Source: Microcaldota archaeon
GTDB taxonomy: Archaea > Micrarchaeota > Micrarchaeia > Anstonellales > Anstonellaceae
Direction: 5' to 3'
Assembly: GCA_021813025.1 (NCBI GenBank)
Contig: JAKAME010000068.1
Coordinates: 1 to 6,982 of the forward strand
Length of the DNA stretch: 6,982 bases
This document shows positions 4,919-6,982 of the stretch, in pieces (position 1 is the stretch's first letter; each line of letters starts with the position of its first letter). The position numbers were made by a program, and so were the translations under genes. The notes beneath the pieces were generated by a model that saw nothing but the letters and a program-made list of their open reading frames with translations, had not been told where the DNA came from and searched no databases.

Positions 4919-6487
4919 GTTATAGATATCCAGCTCAAGCTTCTTATTCTTTTCAAGCTTGGCGGCGATTTCGGCCAAGACGAGCTTTTTGATGCGAAGA
5001 TAATCCTCTTTTTTCATTTCGACATTGCCAATGGCGTAGCGTTTTGCTTTCACATTGAAACAAAACATGCATTCCTCGCAGTTCTCGACATTGTGGCAGA
5101 AATAGCAGTCCGTGCAGTCGGCCGCGCTGTCCACCTCGAAGCAGCGCGACAGGTGGCGGGAGCTGGAGCAGCGCATGCAGAACGCGCTGTTCCAGGTGAG
5201 GTTGGAGCCGAAGATGTTCTCTGACATGTCCGGCCAGAAGGAATAGGCGCAATATTTGCAGCGGATGGTGGCGCTGCCCATCAGGCAGTCCTGCGCGTCG
5301 ATGGTGACCGAGGTGCCCTTCACATTGATGTTCTTGCCCACCACCTTGTCCAAATCCGAGTAGGCGACGGGGTGCAGGACGGCGCACAGCCGCTCCAAAG
5401 AGGAGGCGTCCAGACTCTCAACCGCATCCGGGGGCAGCGCATGGGCGGCCAGACGCTGCACCTCCAAATCCGTGAGCAGGCGGCCCTCCAATTGGTATAA
5501 TTCGCCGATGCTGCTGCGGTAGCCGGCGATAAGAACTTCCCGCTTGCTGAAGGGGGAGCGCAGGGGAATGTTGTGCGGCACGCGCTGGTAGAGGTAATCC
5601 GCATAAGACTCCAGGCCGTGAAGGGTCCGGCCGAAAAGCACTTGGGTGGTTTTCTGCCATGCCGCCTCCAGGCGGGACAGGTCGAATGGCTTGGGTGCAG
5701 AATCGTCGGCAATGCCCAAGCTTTGCGGCGGGTATTGGCGGCATTCCTGCAGGATGGAGAAAAGGGAGTAGATGCGCTTGTTTTTCTCCAAGCTGTCGGC
5801 AATCTCGCCAATCAGCTTCTGGCTCAATTCCGCATAGCGCTCTCGCGTCAGCTGCAAATTCCCAATCAGGTGCCGCTTGCCGCGCCCGCCGAACGAGAAA
5901 AGGCAGTGGTCGGAATTGTGCATGCTGCCGCAGTAGAGGCAGTCGGAAACCATGTCTGAGGAATGGCACTCAAAGCAGCGGGTGAAGCCTGAGCCCGAGC
6001 ACTTGATGGCGCAGGGGGAGTAGTTGGAGCCGTGCTGGCCGAAGCAGTATTCCGACTTGTTGATGTGCATGGAATAGGCGCAGTATTTTGACCGGTTCAC
6101 CAGCTTGCACGAGCGGATGAAATGGCTGTCCACAACGTCTGTGCTGCGCTCCACGTGCGAGGATTTGCCAAGCACCACGTTTCCCGCGTAGCAAACGCGC
6201 TCGCCCAAAGCTTCGCGCAGGGAATCGATGTCTTTTATCTGGTTGATGTCGAGCGGAGAGTATTTTCGGCTGTAATCCACTTCCTCAAAGCGCATGAAAC
6301 TGGCTTGGCTGGGGTAATCGTCCACCGCCATCACCACCTCCTGGCCGGAAGCGGAGCGGCGCACGAACTGCGGGTCGAGGTATTCCATCAGCCAGGGCCC
6401 GTATGGGTCCAACGGCCCCAGTGAGCGGCCGAACACCGCCTTGCATGCGCTGGCCCATGCCTCATCCAGCGCGTCCGGCTTGCTCAT
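4901..6487 (-). CDS. Cysteine-rich two-module protein, middle of tandem array (paralogue B)
   Basis: Unknown function; paralogue of its neighbours. It has 528 residues from ATG 6487, chosen for the ATGA overlap with the upstream stop and GGGTG 6 nt ahead. It has 27 Cys. Module 1 (about 7-238) has the head AWASACKAVFGRSLGPLDPY, 'SGQEVV', repeating strand-turn units (GNVVLG, STDVVDSHF, SKYCAYS, SEYCFG), then RCFE, SDCLYC and KRHLIGN. Module 2 (about 271-525) has AWQKTTQVLFGRTLHGLESY, 'SKREV', KYCAYS, ENIFG, RCFEVD, Cys at 458, 461, 464, 470, 473 and 476, and the tail FCFNVKAKRYAIGN with a Lys/Glu-rich helix. The repeated short Cys-containing units suggest a beta-solenoid capped by helices. No signal peptide or membrane segment is visible. 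Module 1 has lost part of the Cys ladder kept in module 2 (LFSFGGRGKRH instead of MFCFNVKAKRY). Both overlaps imply translational coupling with C and A. Confidence 0.87.
   Translation of the reverse strand: MSKPDALDEAWASACKAVFGRSLGPLDPYGPWLMEYLDPQFVRRSASGQEVVMAVDDYPSQASFMRFEEVDYSRKYSPLDINQIKDIDSLREALGERVCYAGNVVLGKSSHVERSTDVVDSHFIRSCKLVNRSKYCAYSMHINKSEYCFGQHGSNYSPCAIKCSGSGFTRCFECHSSDMVSDCLYCGSMHNSDHCLFSFGGRGKRHLIGNLQLTRERYAELSQKLIGEIADSLEKNKRIYSLFSILQECRQYPPQSLGIADDSAPKPFDLSRLEAAWQKTTQVLFGRTLHGLESYADYLYQRVPHNIPLRSPFSKREVLIAGYRSSIGELYQLEGRLLTDLEVQRLAAHALPPDAVESLDASSLERLCAVLHPVAYSDLDKVVGKNINVKGTSVTIDAQDCLMGSATIRCKYCAYSFWPDMSENIFGSNLTWNSAFCMRCSSSRHLSRCFEVDSAADCTDCYFCHNVENCEECMFCFNVKAKRYAIGNVEMKKEDYLRIKKLVLAEIAAKLEKNKKLELDIYNIGCKR
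4913..5113 (-). repeat. Conserved 67-codon module tail, copy in paralogue B
   Basis: This encodes TDCYFCHN through KKLELDIYNIG, aligned without gaps to copies at 3318-3518 and 6496-6696. By hand count 59 of 67 residues match copy C. B and C are therefore the closest pair, and both end GCKR followed by the junction repeat. Confidence 0.8.
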
Positions 6488-6501
6488 CTCTTGCACCCGA
6501 T
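6482..6501 (-). repeat. 20-bp identical gene junction, copy 2 (C to B)
   Basis: Same 20 bases as 4899-4918. It holds the TGA of paralogue C (6486-6484), the ATG of paralogue B (6487-6485) in an ATGA overlap, and the GGGTG ribosome binding site at 6494-6498. Outside this block the two junctions diverge at once on the start-codon side, which separates functional constraint from a very recent duplication. Confidence 0.85.
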
Positions 6502-6981
6502 ATTGTAGATGTCAAACTCAAGTTTCTTGTTCTTTTCGAGCTTGGCAGTGATTTCGTCCAAGACTAGTTTTTTGACGCGCAAATAATCCTCCTTCTTCAT
6601 TTCGACATTGCCGATTGCATAGCTTTTCGCTTTCACGTTGAAGCAGAACATGCACTCTTGGCAGTTCTCCACGTTGTGGCAGAAGAGGCAGTCCGAGCTT
6701 GAGAACGAATCGCTGACTTCCATGCAGCGGACCAGGTAGGTGGAATGGGAGCATTTGACGCAGAATTTGGAATAGAGCAGGGTGTCGGAGCCGAAGACTC
6801 CCTCCCCTTCGCGCACAATAAAGGAATAGCCGCTCGTCTTTGACTGCAGATAGCCGGCTCCGAAAAAGCAGTCACTGGAATCGAAATAATTCACGCTCTC
6901 CTCCACAGCCGTGTTGCGGCCCATGCGCAGGTCGGTGGTCGCCAGCTTCAAGTCGCCCAAGACCTGGCGCGCATTCTGGAT
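6484..6981 (-). CDS. Cysteine-rich protein, first visible of tandem array (paralogue C, partial)
   Basis: Only the last 165 codons are inside; the frame is open to the window edge, so the N-terminus lies outside. The visible part is the second half of a module like those of A and B: FDSSDCFFGAG, SGYSFIV, GVFGSD, SKFCVKCSHS, LVRCMEV, SSSDCLFCHNVENCQECMFC, then FNVKAKSYAIGN and the Lys/Glu-rich helix ending DIYNIGCKR. It is closest to the end of B (59 of the last 67 residues before CKR by hand count). By analogy it should be a two-module protein of about 530 residues, but this cannot be checked here. Its stop is in the ATGA overlap with B, so the array is read C-B-A and its promoter is outside the window. 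Function unknown. Confidence 0.85.
   Translation of the reverse strand: MQNARQVLGDLKLATTDLRMGRNTAVEESVNYFDSSDCFFGAGYLQSKTSGYSFIVREGEGVFGSDTLLYSKFCVKCSHSTYLVRCMEVSDSFSSSDCLFCHNVENCQECMFCFNVKAKSYAIGNVEMKKEDYLRVKKLVLDEITAKLEKNKKLEFDIYNIGCKR
6496..6696 (-). repeat. Conserved 67-codon module tail, copy in paralogue C
   Basis: This encodes SDCLFCHN through KKLEFDIYNIG, aligned without gaps to copies in A and B. It differs from B at eight residues by hand count, including KAKSY in place of KAKRY. Many codons differ silently from B, which points to selection on the protein. Confidence 0.8.
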
Positions 6982-6982
6982 T

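Noticed and set aside
4712..5224. 170-residue plus-strand open frame opposite the A/B junction
   Set aside because: It crosses the two conserved Cys-rich genes in antisense; its low-complexity Arg/Ala translation follows from them.
3318..6696. Mobile element or CRISPR-like array suggested by the repeated blocks
   Set aside because: The repeats are coding, with mainly silent differences and no terminal inverted repeats, transposase or regular spacers; tandem gene duplication explains them.

Overview
The window looks archaeal. It has an exact archaeal TATA box (TTTAAATA) with start codons about 26 bp from its centre on both sides. It also has oligo-T/pyrimidine terminators, GGTG(AT)-type ribosome binding sites, and a pair of archaeal-type T2SF (TadC/FlaJ-like) membrane proteins. 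GC content is fairly high and genes are packed tightly. No rRNA, tRNA or other lineage marker is present, so I do not name a phylum. The small-gene style and the Cys-rich family would fit an uncultivated archaeon such as a DPANN member, but that is a guess.

Layout. (1) 2-1230, plus strand: the 3' end of one T2SF-type membrane protein and a complete second one, probably the membrane platform of a type IV pilus-like or secretion machine whose ATPase and pilins lie outside. The pair ends in a pyrimidine-rich tract that could terminate transcripts from both sides. (2) 1270-2694, minus strand: a two-gene unit with a 73-residue unknown protein followed by a predicted lipid-anchored TIM-barrel glycoside hydrolase. 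The hydrolase has no ATG, GTG or TTG ahead of its signal peptide and seems to start at CTG. (3) 2695-2747: a compact divergent promoter built on one near-palindromic TATA box. (4) 2748-3287, plus strand: a small TPR protein. (5) 3297-6982, minus strand: three tandem cysteine-rich paralogues (the first cut by the window edge), joined by identical ATGA overlaps.

The most unusual content is region 5. The two complete proteins (535 and 528 residues) each hold two copies of a module of about 250 residues. A module has a helical 'AW-x-C-x-LFG-x-LG-x-Y' head, a cysteine-laddered segment that looks like a beta-solenoid, and a 'FCFNVKAKRYAIGN ... Y-x-IKKLV-x-EI-x-LEKNKKL' tail. I know no characterised function for this family. 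It could be a metal- or cofactor-binding or disulfide-stabilised scaffold, but the sequence alone does not decide this.

The TPR gene and the Cys-rich operon converge with only 9 bp between their stop codons, so their transcripts probably overlap. Nothing ties the T2SF, glycosidase/TPR and Cys-rich units into one pathway beyond adjacency. A pilus/secretion platform beside a lipid-anchored glycosidase suggests a cell-surface theme for the left half.
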